From the NCBI RefSeq assembly GCF_033978785.1, contig NC_084733.1, forward strand, positions 20,932,512 to 20,996,511: a stretch of 64,000 bases of DNA. Direction: 5' to 3'. This DNA is from Entelurus aequoreus. Its lineage: Eukaryota > Chordata > Actinopteri > Syngnathiformes > Syngnathidae. Shown here piece after piece: positions 25,813 to 37,772 of the stretch. The notes below the pieces were generated by a model. That model saw only the letters and a list, made by a program, of their open reading frames with translations. It searched no databases and was not told the DNA's origin. Made by a program: the position numbers and the translations under genes. Every line of letters starts with the position of its first letter. The first letter of the stretch is position 1.

Positions 25813-26644
25813 ATATTAGACTTATTGGGGCATTATTGTTGTTGGAGTTTCCATGTTGCACAGTGATTTAGAGGTGTGTTGACAGAAGTTACCATCATGT
25901 CCTTTTGCATCTCAAGATCTCTATGTAGTTGCTCAGTTAGAGTCAGTTGGACAGGCATGATCACAACTTTGTATCGGACGTTTTTAATATTTTGATGCAA
26001 GAATTAAAGACCTGTGGTTGACTTTGTCTTTTCTGACTTATAAATGTTGTTACATTGTTGGATACTGAAGCTCTCAGCCAGAGGGGGAGGAGCTTAGCCA
26101 GTTTCAAGCTGTGCGGAAAACACAAAAAAATACTATTTTCATCTAATCTTCGCATGCGTATAATAATACCGATGTGCGACATACAGTGACATAAATGCTG
26201 GTAGAACAGCAGTTTTTTATGCACAGTCTGTTTCGATCAGAGAGTGTATAGGTGTACCTAATGTTGTGACCGGGTGACTCTATATTATGTTTATGAGGTT
26301 TATTTTTGACTGTGTTTGGACAAAAAATTGCGGCTACAACTGCATGATACATATTTAAACATGTATTTTTAAATGATGAATACTGTACTTTTGTAGAGGG
26401 TGGGTCGAACATTTTGCAGGCAGATTTAAAAAAAAATAAAATTATAAAAGTGACTGTGGAGCAACATTTATGCACAATGTACACCAAAGCATATTCAATA
26501 TATGTATTGTGTATTGTATATGTGCATGTCCAATATAAGTGTTTTAAATGTAGATTACAATCATATTGGGTCCCCTTTCAGTGATTGCTTGACTGCTGCT
26601 ACTTTGCTCAGCAACAGAAATTGGCCAACGTTTTCCCCAACATC
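25813..26644 (-). other. Probable 3' flank/UTR of the bdkrb1-like gene
   Basis: Sequence directly downstream of the receptor stop codon in transcription order. On the minus strand an AATAAA lies at about 26300-26305, a plausible polyadenylation signal roughly 340 bases past the stop. No other gene seen. Confidence 0.4.
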
Positions 26645-27712
26645 TTAAATGACGACAGGCTTTATCTGCTCAGGCCTCTGAATGTAGGTGGACACGACAG
26701 AACGTTGATATGTGGTCATGTCCGATCCTCTGCGCTGTCGTAGAGTCCTCCTGTAGATGGCGCTTACTTTCTTCCTGAAATATTGCCCTGATAGGACGTA
26801 CAGCAGAGGGTTCAGGACACTGTTAAGTATTCCGAGATAGGCAGAAACTTGCCCTCCTATGTTCAAAGCGTGGGACCACAGTTTGACATCCAGCACATGG
26901 ACGTCGCAGAGGGTGTCGAAAAAGGTGAAGACTTGAAAGGGCCCCCAGCAGAGGATGAAGAGCAGCGTGACGGCGTACAACAACACAGAGGCCTTTGTGT
27001 CGTTGACGTCGTGGAGGCCTACGGTATCCTTCCTCTGAGCTAAAGCCTTGATTATAGCCCTGCTGCTGAAGACGATCACCAGAGCAGGCAGGACAAAGCC
27101 AACAATGTTCAGAAGAAGCTGATTGGCTAACTTCCAGGAGTTTCCGTAGTCCAATAGACAGGCAGTGATCTGGAATTCCTCATTGTACATCGCTTTTCGG
27201 TGCAGCATGGTCGGCGTGCTGAGCAAGAACCCTAAAATCCACAGGAAGACGCAGGTAACCTTAGCGTGCCGCGTCCGTCGCAGCCACCTCGCCTTCATGG
27301 TCCTCACGATGGCCAGATAACGGTCGACGCTGATCATCACCAGGGTGTAGACGCTGGTGTAGAAGTTCACCATAATGACGCCGTTGACCATTTTGCACAA
27401 GGTGTCGCCGTACAACCAGTTGTAGTCGTTAAGAATGTTGGCGCCCCAGAAGGGGAGGCCGCAAAGGACCGCAAAGTCGGCAACGGCCAGGTTGCTCAGG
27501 TAGACTTCCGCCACGGTCAGTCGATCCTTGTGAGCGAGGAACACGCACAGGACGAAGGCGTTCAATAGGAGGCCGAGCACGCATACAGTGAAGATGTACG
27601 GCGGGACAATAAGGCGGATGGTGGCAAACTCGGCGGACGTGAGGAAGTCGGAATGGAGCGACGAGCTGCTGTTTTCAGGAACCGCCGTCGTCACAAGCAT
27701 CACTGGCTCCAT
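26645..27712 (-). CDS. bdkrb1: Bradykinin receptor B1-like G-protein-coupled receptor
   Basis: A complete 355-residue class A receptor in one coding exon. Seven hydrophobic segments are present. Diagnostic features are N-linked site NSS near residue 14, AEVYLSNLAVADF in TM2, an ECL1 cysteine (TLCKMVNG), SVDRYLAIV at the end of TM3, an ECL2 cysteine (TACLLDYG), FILCWGPFQVFTFFD in TM6 and LNPLLYVLSG in TM7. The overall pattern and the LTVAEVYL/LPFWGANI segments match vertebrate kinin receptors; the two downstream B2-like paralogues differ enough to favour B1. Family role: plasma-membrane receptor for kinin peptides, signalling mainly through Gq. The ATG lies three bases after a CTGCAG acceptor at 27716-27721, so the whole coding region is in exon 2. 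Assignment to B1 rather than another kinin-receptor paralogue is inference. Confidence 0.85.
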   Translation of the reverse strand: MEPVMLVTTAVPENSSSSLHSDFLTSAEFATIRLIVPPYIFTVCVLGLLLNAFVLCVFLAHKDRLTVAEVYLSNLAVADFAVLCGLPFWGANILNDYNWLYGDTLCKMVNGVIMVNFYTSVYTLVMISVDRYLAIVRTMKARWLRRTRHAKVTCVFLWILGFLLSTPTMLHRKAMYNEEFQITACLLDYGNSWKLANQLLLNIVGFVLPALVIVFSSRAIIKALAQRKDTVGLHDVNDTKASVLLYAVTLLFILCWGPFQVFTFFDTLCDVHVLDVKLWSHALNIGGQVSAYLGILNSVLNPLLYVLSGQYFRKKVSAIYRRTLRQRRGSDMTTYQRSVVSTYIQRPEQIKPVVI

Positions 27713-27989
27713 GGTCTGCAGAACGACAACATTTATTTAGTCGGTACCCTTTTGCTGTAGTCTGGTATTTTCGTAAGTATTAAATCAGAAGGGCTTAACC
27801 TATAAATTAAAACAAAAAAACTTTTGGTGGAGGAATTTTTTACATTTGAAATTGAACTTTTGTAGTCAATAGAATCTCATCTATCTTTTCTAGTGTCTCA
27901 CATCATTTTACATGAACTGGGAATTAGTCTGTTTGCTAATAAACTAACGTTCAAAGGCAAATCCATTATCCATACTTCCACAATTTTAC

Positions 27990-28800
27990 AGATTTCATTG
28001 GTAACGGTTATGATAATGATATTAGTTTATTTGGAACATGCAAACATGTACTTACCTACAGTATAAACAGTTTCTCATTACATGTCTGAAAAAGAGTAGG
28101 GAGAAACATAGCTTATTTTTAATCTTACCCCCTTTTTTTTTAGTTTCATAGCAAGTTCTAACATATTTTTTTCATTTCTTGTGCTTAATTTGTAACACAA
28201 ACAAATAAATATCAGTGAAGTTCTCATGAATAAATAGTTGTTTATAAGTTCACATAATGAGATGAATAAGAGTATCTTATTTTTCGATAAGGTTGAAGAT
28301 GTTTATCAAGATTTTTCTTCCTTGTGCTTTGTAAACACTTTGAATTTGAACATTCTTTAAACTGGATAATTTTAGTGCATTGTTTGATTTCTTCACTTAA
28401 TCCGTTCCATAATTTAATTCCATATACTGATATGCTAAAGGTCTTAAGTGTTGTACGTGCATATAAATGTTTGAAGTACAATTCTCTTATTGTAGAATAT
28501 AATTGTCGTACATTATCTGACATTGTATACATTATTGCATGTATTTATAGCTGTTTGCAAACACACCAAATCATTGAATTTTTGAATTGTTATTATTTGT
28601 ATTAGCCTCTGTGTGTTTGCTCTTGAACAAAATGCGGCCGTGTCGTCTGTAAATAGTACTAACTTTAAGTCCTTTGTAACTTTACAAATGTTGTTTGTAC
28701 AGAGATTGGACACATTTGGTTCCATTATTGAACCCTGGGATACTCCAAAAGATATACTTAGATCTGTAGAAGTGTGTTTGCCGGGCTTTACCTATTGCTT
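27990..28800 (-). mobile_element. Truncated Rex1/CR1-like LINE in bdkrb1 intron 1
   Basis: Minus-strand translation gives NICKVTKDLKLVLFTDDT (the reverse transcriptase active-site region, with TDD where the better copy has ADD) and YGIKLWNGLSEEIKQC, then the family 3' UTR near 28005-28140 (GTTTATTTGGAACATGC on the plus strand). The same sequences occur in the longer LINE at 53606-59960. Only the last part of ORF2 remains, with a large internal deletion. Confidence 0.8.
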
Positions 28801-29620
28801 GATGTTAGTTAAGTTGCATTATAGTGTTATTTTATGTTTTCATTGTTCTGAGTCACATTGGAACCTTCCCTCCTTCTTGTCTTGCCATTTCCTAAATTTA
28901 CAATAATCACCATGAACCAGAAAGTCATCTGCTAGCTAACAATCAGACAAAATCAAATAGGTTGTTTGACAATTTTCCTTTTCCACCACTTGAGTCACAA
29001 TTACAGGATTTCTGTCATCTACAACGTCATTTTCCATGAACCAGAAACTACCCCGCTGATTATCAGATGAACGTTGCTTCATGACTTTATCACTCATGTT
29101 CGCGGAATTTATTTTCAATCTTTGCTGTTTAAGTCACAAAGCTAAAGAACTAAGAGGGACATGTCTAGATATCCTGCAGTCAGATTAATGAAGCTTGGAA
29201 GAGGATAAGTATACATTGAAAGAACTGAGGGGTCACCTGGGGATCATACATGTTACTCTCCAATTCAGAGATAATCACTTTATTACCCCAACAAAGCCTT
29301 TTCTTAGTAGTATTATCACATTTGCTACACACTACAAAATACATCTAAAAATATTGTACTTGCTATATAATTGCGATGTATTAATTGCCTCATAAATGAC
29401 TTACTCAAGCTAATAACGTTAACATTATCACATTGTTTTAAGTTTAGCTGCCTCAAAAGACTTTCAGTTTTGAAATAACATCAGATGACTGATCATGCTG
29501 GCACTTTTAGGATACAAATGATGACTCTGGTTCCTCTTCTTAGTCATATGATTCCTATGAATGCTGGTATGCATGACTCATCATAGAGAGCCCTAAATAT
29601 AAAGAATGCAACATAAAAAG
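28801..29620. other. Intronic sequence, nothing further recognised
   Basis: Part of bdkrb1 intron 1. Short direct repeats of TGAACCAGAAA near 28915 and 29037, but no gene. Confidence 0.35.
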
Positions 29621-29627
29621 TTCTTAC

Positions 29628-29670
29628 CGTGATCTAAACTGACCGTAGAGCTCAAATGTGTGTGTATGCA
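29628..29670 (-). other. bdkrb1: Candidate noncoding exon 1 of the bdkrb1-like gene
   Basis: On the minus strand, GATCACG is followed by GTAAGAAC, a strong splice donor (29621-29627). Its partner would be the acceptor at 27716, giving a 1.9-kb intron. The exon start is estimated from the TATA box about 25-30 bases upstream. Confidence 0.55.
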
Positions 29671-29694
29671 GCGAGAAGAGCTGTGAGCGTTTTT

Positions 29695-29701
29695 GTATAT
29701 A
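29695..29701 (-). promoter_or_regulatory. bdkrb1: TATA box of the bdkrb1-like gene
   Basis: TATATAC on the minus strand, about 70 bases upstream of the exon 1 donor. Spacing fits a short leader exon. Confidence 0.5.
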
Positions 29702-29865
29702 GAGCAGCATTCTTGCACACGCTCAACACATCAGCTTGTTTATGAACATGAACCTGCTACGTGAATTACTCCAGGCCCCTAAATGGAGAACATTTTATAG
29801 CAAAACTACCGGATTACCTTGGCTTAAACAAATCGTGAAGAACATTTGTAACTTTTAATGATTAT

Positions 29866-30430
29866 TATAGAATAGAATGGACTTTATTGTCATTATATTT
29901 GCATATAACGAGATTAAGGACTCCAATTTAAGGTATGGTGGTGGAAACAATGATGATGATTATTATGATGATTAGGAAATCATTATTTTCCTCACCCGCA
30001 TCATTGGAGACATTTCAATGCATAACACTCTTTTTGCAAGCACTTTCAAGTGAATGTGCATTGACTTTCAGTTTAAACCAGTGCGAGTGTTTGGTACTTA
30101 GCAACATCTGGTGGTGAAGATACACATTGAAACTTGAATTGTTTTACTATTATTGATTTATTTTAGTGTTCAATTTTTTAAATTGATAATACTATGTATT
30201 TTGTATATTTACAAGGGAATTATATTGATTAATTATATATTGATGTAATACTTTTAAATTAACATTACACAATTAGTTGTATTATGTTTGAACCTGTTTA
30301 CTGAATAGTATTTTCTATTTTATGCCTGTAAATATACTGTAACAGGCTACTAGCAGTTTAAGTGGATAACTAAACCAAGTTTCATTGTATACTGTGTACA
30401 ATGACAATAAGAAATTCTAAACCTTAATCG
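29866..30430 (+). mobile_element. Fragments of LINE/SINE 3' ends
   Basis: GAATGGACTTTATTGTCATT near 29874 and TGTGTACAATGACAATAAG near 30393 are typical tails of fish non-LTR elements. The intervening sequence is unassigned. Confidence 0.4.
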
Positions 30431-30436
30431 TTATAC

Positions 30437-30640
30437 TTTTAAAATATATAAAGTACCAACGATTGTCACACACACACACTAGGTGTGGGGAAATTATCCT
30501 CTGCATTTGACCCATCACCCTTGATCACCCCCTGGGAGGTGAGGGGAGCAGTGAGCGGCAACAGTGCCCGCGCCCGGGAATCATTTTGGTGATTTAACCC
30601 CCAATTCCAACCCTTGATGCTGAGTGTCAAGCATTCCCAA
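30437..30640 (+). mobile_element. SINE-like dispersed repeat, copy 1
   Basis: Shares AAAGTACCAA, CTCTGCATTTGACCCATCAC, CCTGGGAGGTGAGGGGAGCA and CCAATTCCAACCCTTGATGC in order with 56915-57100. No open frame. Confidence 0.7.
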
Positions 30641-31352
30641 AAAATAACTGTAGAAAAGCAAACAATTTAATGTTTTTATGAATTAAGTTATTTTTAAGCA
30701 AAGTTAATTTATAATTACTGCATTTATTATACTATGACTTATTTATTATACAATTAAGTATACTAAAATCTATGTTTAAAACAGTTCAGCTCCGTTTTTA
30801 TCTATATTTATCAAATTACTATACTACAATGCATAAATACATTATGCCTTTTTTCTAAATATAAAACACTTCCTTGTGGTCTACATATAATAGTGTTTTT
30901 TTGGTCAAAATGTTATGATCATGTTTAACAGACCATCTTCAAGCTGCTTTCTGACCGTCTCTTCAGGATGCGCCGTTTTGTGGGCGGTCTTATTTATGTG
31001 CCTCCACTTCGACTGTGTCTTCTCCCCACCAGCCATGTTGTAGATTTTAGCGCTTCTATAGCCAGTCTACTGACAGATATAAGTTAATTATACGCTACTT
31101 TGCATTAGAAGTGGCAACAGCGTAGTATGCATGTGCATGTACGAGCCAGTCTGCCCCACAACAAAAGAATAGAAAAAAAGAAGGAGCTTATTGACTACAG
31201 CGTCGGACTACAATGGCAGACTTGCGCAAAGCTCTTCGGGTAAATCTCTACCATATGTGCATATATCCGCTGATGTCATCAATGGGTTGAATTTCAAACG
31301 GCTCGTTTGGAGGAAGTATGAATAAAAGAAGGCAAGATTGCAGTGCCTCCAG

Positions 31353-32156
31353 TAGGGCTGTGAATCTTTGGGTGTCCCACGATTCGATTCAATATCGATT
31401 CTTGGGGTCACGATTCGATTCAAAATCGATTTTTTTTCAATTCAACACGATTCTCGATTCAAAAACGATTTTTTCCCGATTCAAAACAAATATCTATTTA
31501 TTCTATTCATACATAGGATTTCAGCAGGATCTACCCCAGTCTGCTGACATGCAAGCAGAGTAGTAGATTTTTGTAAAAAGCTTTTATAATTGTAAAGGAC
31601 AATGTTTTATCAACTGATTGCAATAATGTCAATTTGTTTCAACTATTAAATGAACCAAAAATATGACTTATTTTACCTTTGTGAAAATATTGGACACAGT
31701 GTGTTGTCAAGCTTATAAGATGCGATGCAGGTGTAAGCCACTGTGACACTATTGTTCTTTTTTAAAATGTTTTTATTAATGTCTTATGATAATGTCAATG
31801 AGGGATTTTTAATCACTGCTATGTTGAAATTGTAACTCATATTGATACTGTTGTTGATAATATTCATTTTTGTTTCACTACTTTTGGATTGTTCTGTGTC
31901 GTGTTTGTGTCTCCTCTCAATTGCTCTGTTTATTGCAGTTCTGAGTGTTGCTGGGTCGGGTTTGGTTTTGGAATTGGATTGCATTGTTATGGTATTGCTG
32001 TGTATTGTTTTGTTGGATTGATTAATTTAAAAAAAATAAATAAATAAATTTTTATTTAAATAAATAAATCGATTTTTTAAAAATAAGAATCGATTCTGAA
32101 TCGCACAACGTGAGAATCGCGATTCGAATTTGAATCGATTTTTTCCCACACCCCTA
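31353..32156. mobile_element. hAT-like element with ATCGATTC-rich ends
   Basis: Left end TAGGGCTGTGAATC and right end CCCACACCCCTA are imperfect inverted repeats, both followed by clusters of GATTCGATT/AATCGATT motifs that are themselves inverted between ends. The 8-bp flanks do not match cleanly. Non-coding interior. Confidence 0.6.
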
Positions 32157-32159
32157 CTA

Positions 32160-33488
32160 GCAAGGCAGCTAATGGGAGCAATCCATTCTGCCTCTAAATA
32201 ACTTTAAGAATGCATCAAAAACCGCCGACAATACTTCATTTAACCTGTATAATAACCAAGCTGAATTGGTTAATGTGGACCCCGACTTAAACAAATTGAA
32301 AAACTTATTCGGGTGTTACCATTTAGTGGTTAATTGTACGGAATATGTACTGTACTGTACAATCTACTAATAAAAGTTTCAATCAAAAAGCAACATTGTT
32401 ATTGTAAGAGCAAACACTAAGGAACTATTTTTCTATCCACATATCGTAAGCCGTACTAACACGCATGATGTGCTGCGTGTATCATGATCAACATTTTAGT
32501 GACTCACTCGATAGGCGTTTGGTCCGACTGGCCGGGGGACTTTTCCAGTTGAATTTGGTTAAGCGTGCCATTTATGTTGGCATAGCTTCGCTCCAAGTTC
32601 CACATTTGCAGCGTCAAGTCACTCTCTGGGCTTTCGTCTGCTTTAACGTTTCACACTCTTCTTCATGCTTGCTTCTAGAAGCAGCAGTTCATCCTCCCTA
32701 TATTCAGGTTCAAAAAGATAAGGCTGTGAATCCACATTTTTACAAAAATAGACATCTTTGTTGTCTGTTACCAAGTCTGCCATGATTACAACACACTCAC
32801 GTTTGTTTCCGGAAGTATAGAAACACACATTTGGGGCGGCGTGGCGAAGTTAGTAGAGTGGCCGTGCCAGCAATCGGAGGGTTGCTGGTTACTGGGGTTC
32901 AATCCCCACCTTCTACCACCCTAGTCACGTCCGTTGTGTCCTTGGGCAAGACACTTCACCCTTGCTCCTGATGGCTGCTGGTTAGCGCCTTGCATGGCAG
33001 CTCCCGCCATCAGTGTGTGAATGTGTGTGTGAATGGGCGAATGTGGAAATACTGTCAAAGCGCTTTGATTACCTTGAAGGTAGAAAAGCGCTATACAAAT
33101 ATAACCCATTTATTTATTTATTTGTTGCCGGAAGTCGGAAGTGCGTTGCTATGGAAACGGAAATAAATGCGCTGGGGAAATAAGTTTTGGAAATGCAAAA
33201 AATGACCAAAATACAGTAAATATTGAACATATTACATATTGTTATGAAAGTCTGTTACTACATTATATATAGACTTGCAGTGTGTATATATAACATTGAT
33301 GGAGGGTTTTGAAGTTATTTTAGAGGGCTTTGAAGGCTACAACGATGACTACCATTAACCACATCTTGCAAGCGTTTTTGTTTTTTTAAATCATATTTAA
33401 AATCCCCCAAAAAAGACATGGGGTTTTGTCTCTCGTAATGATTTTGAATGTTAGGCAACATTCCAAAAAAAAATTGCAATTCCCCTTT
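32160..33488 (-). mobile_element. Decayed AGGGGAACTGC-type element, minus orientation, with a short ORF
   Basis: The right boundary ATTCCCCTTT near 33488 is the inverted end of the family whose full copy is 37028-37526. On the minus strand an ATG at 32783 opens a 46-codon frame to 32643 with KDVYFCKNVDSQPYLFEPEY. Its YLFEPEY segment resembles the start of a zinc-binding domain seen in P2X7 C-termini and in some fish transposon proteins; that resemblance is from memory and unverified. A SINE is nested at 32833-33125. Confidence 0.45.
32833..33125 (+). mobile_element. tRNA-derived SINE
   Basis: Starts GGGGCGGCGTGGCGAAGTTA with an A-box-like TGGCGAAGTTAGTAGAGTGG and a B-box-like GGGTTCAATCCC. 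It continues with GTGTCCTTGGGCAAGACACT and ends AAAAGCGCTATACAAATATA plus an (ATTT)n tail. Confidence 0.85.
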
Positions 33489-33661
33489 AAAACTTAATCG
33501 TATGATGTATAAATGTTGTATTTTTTAAAATGCAATATTACACAACTTAAACTATAAAAAAGCAAATGTTTTAATTTCTTCATAATTAAATTTTTTAAAG
33601 CAAACTTAATTTTGGATTAGTACCTTTATTATGCTTTAATATAGAATTAAATATACTACTA

Positions 33662-33888
33662 ATGAGGCGGAGTGGCTCGGTTAGTAGAACGGCCGTGCCA
33701 GCAACTTGAGGGTTCCAGGTTGGATCCCCACTTACGCCATCCATGTCACTGCCGTTGTGTCCTTGGGCAAGACACTTTACCCACCCACACTGGTTTAAAT
33801 GTAACTTAGTTAAAGGGTTTCACTATGTAAAGCACTTTGAGTCACTAGAGAAAAGCGCTATATTAATATAATTCACTTCACGACTAAT
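33662..33888 (+). mobile_element. tRNA-derived SINE, related family
   Basis: Begins GAGGCGGAGTGGCTCGGTTA with a B-box-like GGTTGGATCCCC. It shares GTGTCCTTGGGCAAGACACT with the previous SINE but has a different tail (AAAGCACTTTGAGTCACTAG). Confidence 0.8.
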
Positions 33889-34489
33889 TAATGTTTAAAA
33901 TAATTCTGTTTTTTCCTATATTTATCAAATTACTATAATAAAATGTATAAACCCATATATCAGTAGCCTTAATACTAGCATACAGTACAATAGTTAAAAA
34001 AAATCTGAAAAAATTATAATCGCTTTGACCATGACCACAATGTTGTAATTATTTTAGCTCTGTACACAAATCCAAACTACCATTTCAAATTGCGTTACCA
34101 CAGCTGTTGTGCATTTATTTAATTTACATCATGGTTAGAAAGGATAAATACGACAGGTGAGACATTTGAGGGGATTGTTACATTGCACACACATGTATAT
34201 ATTTATATTCCAATGTAATATTTTTCTCATACAAACATGACACAGTTGTGATTTTATAGATTGCTATACAGGAAGAATGCATGACAACTATGACCAAAAT
34301 ACCTGCAACGAAAAAACAATGCATATATTTGCCATATATTTTGTAGTTAAAGTTAAATATCTACTCCAGTGGTATTCCACAACTATTTTCAACCCTCACA
34401 ATGTGGTGGTTAAATTCTGGCCTCCTTTTTGGTTTGCCTTGCCTTTATTTTGGGAAGATCCAGGAGTGTTTGTGTATGCACCCTCAGCC
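33889..34489. other. Unique sequence left of the segmental duplication
   Basis: No gene or named repeat. Similarity to unit 2 starts near 34490. Confidence 0.4.
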
Positions 34490-34776
34490 CAACCTCTGAG
34501 TCAACATTGAGTGGGCTGTTTAATTGTTGTGTAGCGCAGGGAAGCCAAAAAAAAAGAGGCGTGATGGTGTGTCATGACTGGAAACTTTGTCAGTATATTG
34601 AGTCGGAAAGACCAAAAAATAGAGTTAGCTAGCAGTCTGTAATTCTCTGCTGCTCAACCTGAGATTTAAATGTGTTAAAAATGACTTAATGAGGCTCTAA
34701 TCTCTCCACTCATGGCATTTGAAATGGTACAACATGTATTTTACAGCAAACAAGCAGATTTTACATCACCCTAACA

Positions 34777-35468
34777 CGGGGGTCGGCAACCCGCGGCTCT
34801 AGAGCCGCATGCGGCTCTTTAGCGCCGCCCTAGTGGCTCTCTGGAGATTTTTCAAAAATGTATGAAGAATGGAAAAAGATGAGGGGGAAAAAAATCAATT
34901 TTTTTGTTTCAGAATGTTTTCTGTGGGAGGACAAACATGACATAAACCTCGCTAACTGTTATAAATCACACTGTTTATATTAAACATGCTTCACTGATTC
35001 GAGTATTTGGCGAGCGCCGTTTTGTCCTACTAATTTTGGTGGTCCTTGAACTCGCCGTATAGTTTGTTTCCATGTATAACTTTCTCCGACTTTCTAGGAC
35101 GTGTTTTATGCCACTTTTTCTATCTCATTTTGTCCACCACACTTTTAATGTTGGGCATGAGTGCACAAAGGTGAGTTTTGTTGATGTTATTGACTTGTGT
35201 GGAGTGCTAATCAGACATATTTGGTCACTGCGTGACTGCAAGCTAATCGATGCTAACATGCTATTTAGGCTAGCTATATGTACATATTGCATATGCCTCA
35301 TTTGTAGCTATATTTGAGGTCATTTAGTTTCCTTTAAGTCCTCTTAATTACATTTATATCTCATGACACATGTAATATGGCTTTTAATTTTTTGCGGCTC
35401 CAGACAGATTTGTTTTTGTATTTTTGGTCCAATATGGCTCTTTCAACATTTTGGGTTGCCGACCCCTG
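34777..35468. mobile_element. hAT transposon with exact 8-bp target duplication (unit 1 only)
   Basis: Ends CGGGGGTCGGCAACCC and GGGTTGCCGACCCCTG, flanked by CCCTAACA on both sides (34769-34776 and 35469-35476). The orthologous site in unit 2 reads ATCACCCTAACAACTTAT without the insertion, so the boundaries are exact. A related copy is at 47747-48447. Confidence 0.97.
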
Positions 35469-35589
35469 CCCTAACAACTTATAAATGTGCTAACTTGGGC
35501 AAAGCTGCATTTGTTTACATCACGGACACCATGAATTAAGTACAAAAATAAAGCCTGTAGGGGGAAAATTTAAAAAAATGTCCGATTTT

Positions 35590-35860
35590 TACGGTAAAAT
35601 ACATGGCAGCTCAGTCGGCAAAATTTTACTGTAAAAATAAGTTGTACCGTTTTTCCATTTGCAGATATACACTGTAAAATTACTGTAGATTTTACGGTAA
35701 AAAAACTGGCAGGTCAGTCGCCAAGATTTTACTGTAAAAATAACAGTATTTTGGTGTGAAAACTACTGTAAATTTTAGGGTAAAGTTCTGGCGCCTGAGA
35801 TGCCAGTTCTTGTTTTTAACCACAAAATGTACAGATTTTTTTTTTTACAGTGTGCGGACA
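35590..35860. repeat. Degenerate ACGGTAAAA/TTTTACTGTAAAAA repeat
   Basis: Several alternating direct and inverted copies of TTTTACTGTAAAAA and TTTTACGGTAAAA. Present in both duplication units (also about 50095-50340), so it predates the duplication. Confidence 0.7.
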
Positions 35861-35896
35861 TTTGATTATTAACAGTTTTGACAATTTCTCCAATCA

Positions 35897-36449
35897 TGAT
35901 CCATCCATCCATCCATCCATCCATTTTCTACCTCTTGTCCCTTTTGGGGTCGCAGGGGGTGCTGGAGCCTATCTCAGCTGCATTCGGGCGGAAGGCGGGG
36001 TACACCCTGGACAAATCGCCACCTCATCACAGGGCCAACACAGATAGACAGACAACATTCACACTCACATTCACACACTAGGGCCATCCATCCATCCATT
36101 TTCTACCGCTTATTCCCTTCGAGGTCGCGGGGGGTGCTGGAGCCTATTTCAGCTGCATTCGGGCGGACAAGTCGCCACCTCATCGCAGGGCCAACACAGA
36201 TAGACAGAAAACATTCACACACTAGGGCCAATTTAGTGTTGCCAATCAACCTATCCCCAGGTGCATGTTTTTGGAGTTGGGAGGAAGCCGGAGTACCCAG
36301 AGGAAACCCATGCAGTCAAGGGGAGAACATGCAAACTCCACACAGAAAGATCCCGAGCCCGGGATTGAACTCATGACTACTCAGGACCTTTGTATTGTGA
36401 GGCACATGCACTAACCCCTGTCCCACCGTGCTGCCCACACTAGGGCCAA
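35897..36449 (-). mobile_element. Retroposon with (ATCC)n end, two partial copies in tandem (unit 1 only)
   Basis: Starts with (ATCC)n and TTTTCTACC, then GGGGTGCTGGAGCC and the ACACAGATAGACAGA segment, repeated once from about 36088. It then continues through CCTATCCCCAGGTGCATG and a tRNA-like GCCCGGGATTGAACTC to near 36449. The unit 2 site is empty (CATGATCCAATCAAG). Probably an RTE/Rex3-type LINE end or its SINE; the (GGAT)n marks the 3' end on the minus strand. Confidence 0.8.
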
Positions 36450-36812
36450 TCAAGTGTTTTTTATTTGTGAGCTGTTTGAATTATCTTTTTAATTTCCCCC
36501 AAAACTGACTGGTCGTCAGCCAATCGCTGGGCACATTTAGCAAAACAACCTTTCACACTCAGGCACTGATCCATGCGGTAACGCTGTCATATTCCATGCG
36601 GGGTTCTGTCTTGTTCTTCTGGTGACGGGGCGGCGGCGACGTCGTCGTTCTTAAACAGTAGTGCTTTACTTGTCCATGACAACGGCAAGGCAGCGTTGTC
36701 AGTTTTTCCCACTCTGGAACAGTTCTCCAAAAGTCTTTGTTGCAGGGCACCCAGAATGTTCTTTCCGTGTGGATGGGGCCTCAGACTCACAGCAGTCATG
36801 CACAAGTTTGAG

Positions 36813-37772
36813 CAGGGTTGTCAAACATACGGCCCGTTGGGCCATTTGTGTCATATTATTTATCATTTATTCATAGTTTAGTGAATATAATTGCGGCCTG
36901 CGGTTTCTTGGTAAAAATATTATGGCAATCTTGAATCCCACCAGAAAAAATACTAAATACAATAACTGCAGACACAAATATGACAGCACAACAAACACAT
37001 TGGGCAGCACAAAGAGAAACTTTCTTTAAAGGGGAACTGCACTTCTTGGAATTTTGTCAATCACTCGCAGTCCTTATGTAAGACAAATTTCGGTTTATGA
37101 CCACATTCTTCTACTCGCCACGTGAGAGGCATGATTTATAATCGAGACAAAACTTTCACCAGCTCAGCAGGAAGAGAGCAGCTCACCAGCTCAATATGTA
37201 AATATAGCAGCATAAGCTAGTTACTGTGTTCAATGTGCTGCTAAAAGAAGGTCCATAACGTTAGCACTTATAATAACAATATCACTAATACTTTTTTAAT
37301 CTAAGGTCATGACATGTAATGGAGTATTGTTGGCGCTTTCTTGCTGTTTTATAGTGGTTTTTATGGGCGCAATAGACACAATGACTTCATCACTCCCATT
37401 AGCTTCATTGTTGGCTGATTTTGTAAGAGTTTATCACGAGTAAAAATAAAAAAAAAAGTAAAACATGTGTCACATAAGGATTGTGAATGATAGGCAAAAT
37501 TCCAAAAAAAAAAGCAGTTCCCCTTTAGGTAAGCGGAAGTGTCCGACCATCACGAGGGAACTCAAAAGCGTCAAAATGAAATATGTTTACATTACATTTA
37601 TAATAACCTAAGGCCTGCCATAACTCAGGGTCACGATAGCTGCTAGTAGAAAAAAGTAACAAATTTAGTCACGTGGTTAAAATGTGATTGTGAAGTGAAT
37701 ACTTTGTGTGTTGCCCAGCCTCCCCCCGGACTCTACCTCCAGTGGCCCCCGGTTAAACTGAGTCGACCCCTG
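36813..37772. mobile_element. Old hAT element with nested AGGGGAACTGC element
   Basis: Left end CAGGGTTGTCAAACATACGG and right end AACTGAGTCGACCCCTG fit a widespread hAT family. The left part is also present in unit 2 at 52937, so the insertion predates the duplication. Confidence 0.65.
37028..37526. mobile_element. Complete AGGGGAACTGC-type non-autonomous DNA element
   Basis: Perfect terminal inverted repeats AAAGGGGAACTGC and GCAGTTCCCCTTT, with the inverted similarity extending inward (TTGGAATTTTG and CAAAATTCCAA). The interior is non-coding. Fragments of the family are at 6252, 33488 and 53148. The target duplication is ambiguous because the ends are A/T-rich. Confidence 0.75.

Noticed and set aside
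32833..32905. Functional tRNA gene
   Set aside because: A and B boxes are present, but the sequence continues as a SINE body and tail and does not fold as a complete cloverleaf by inspection.
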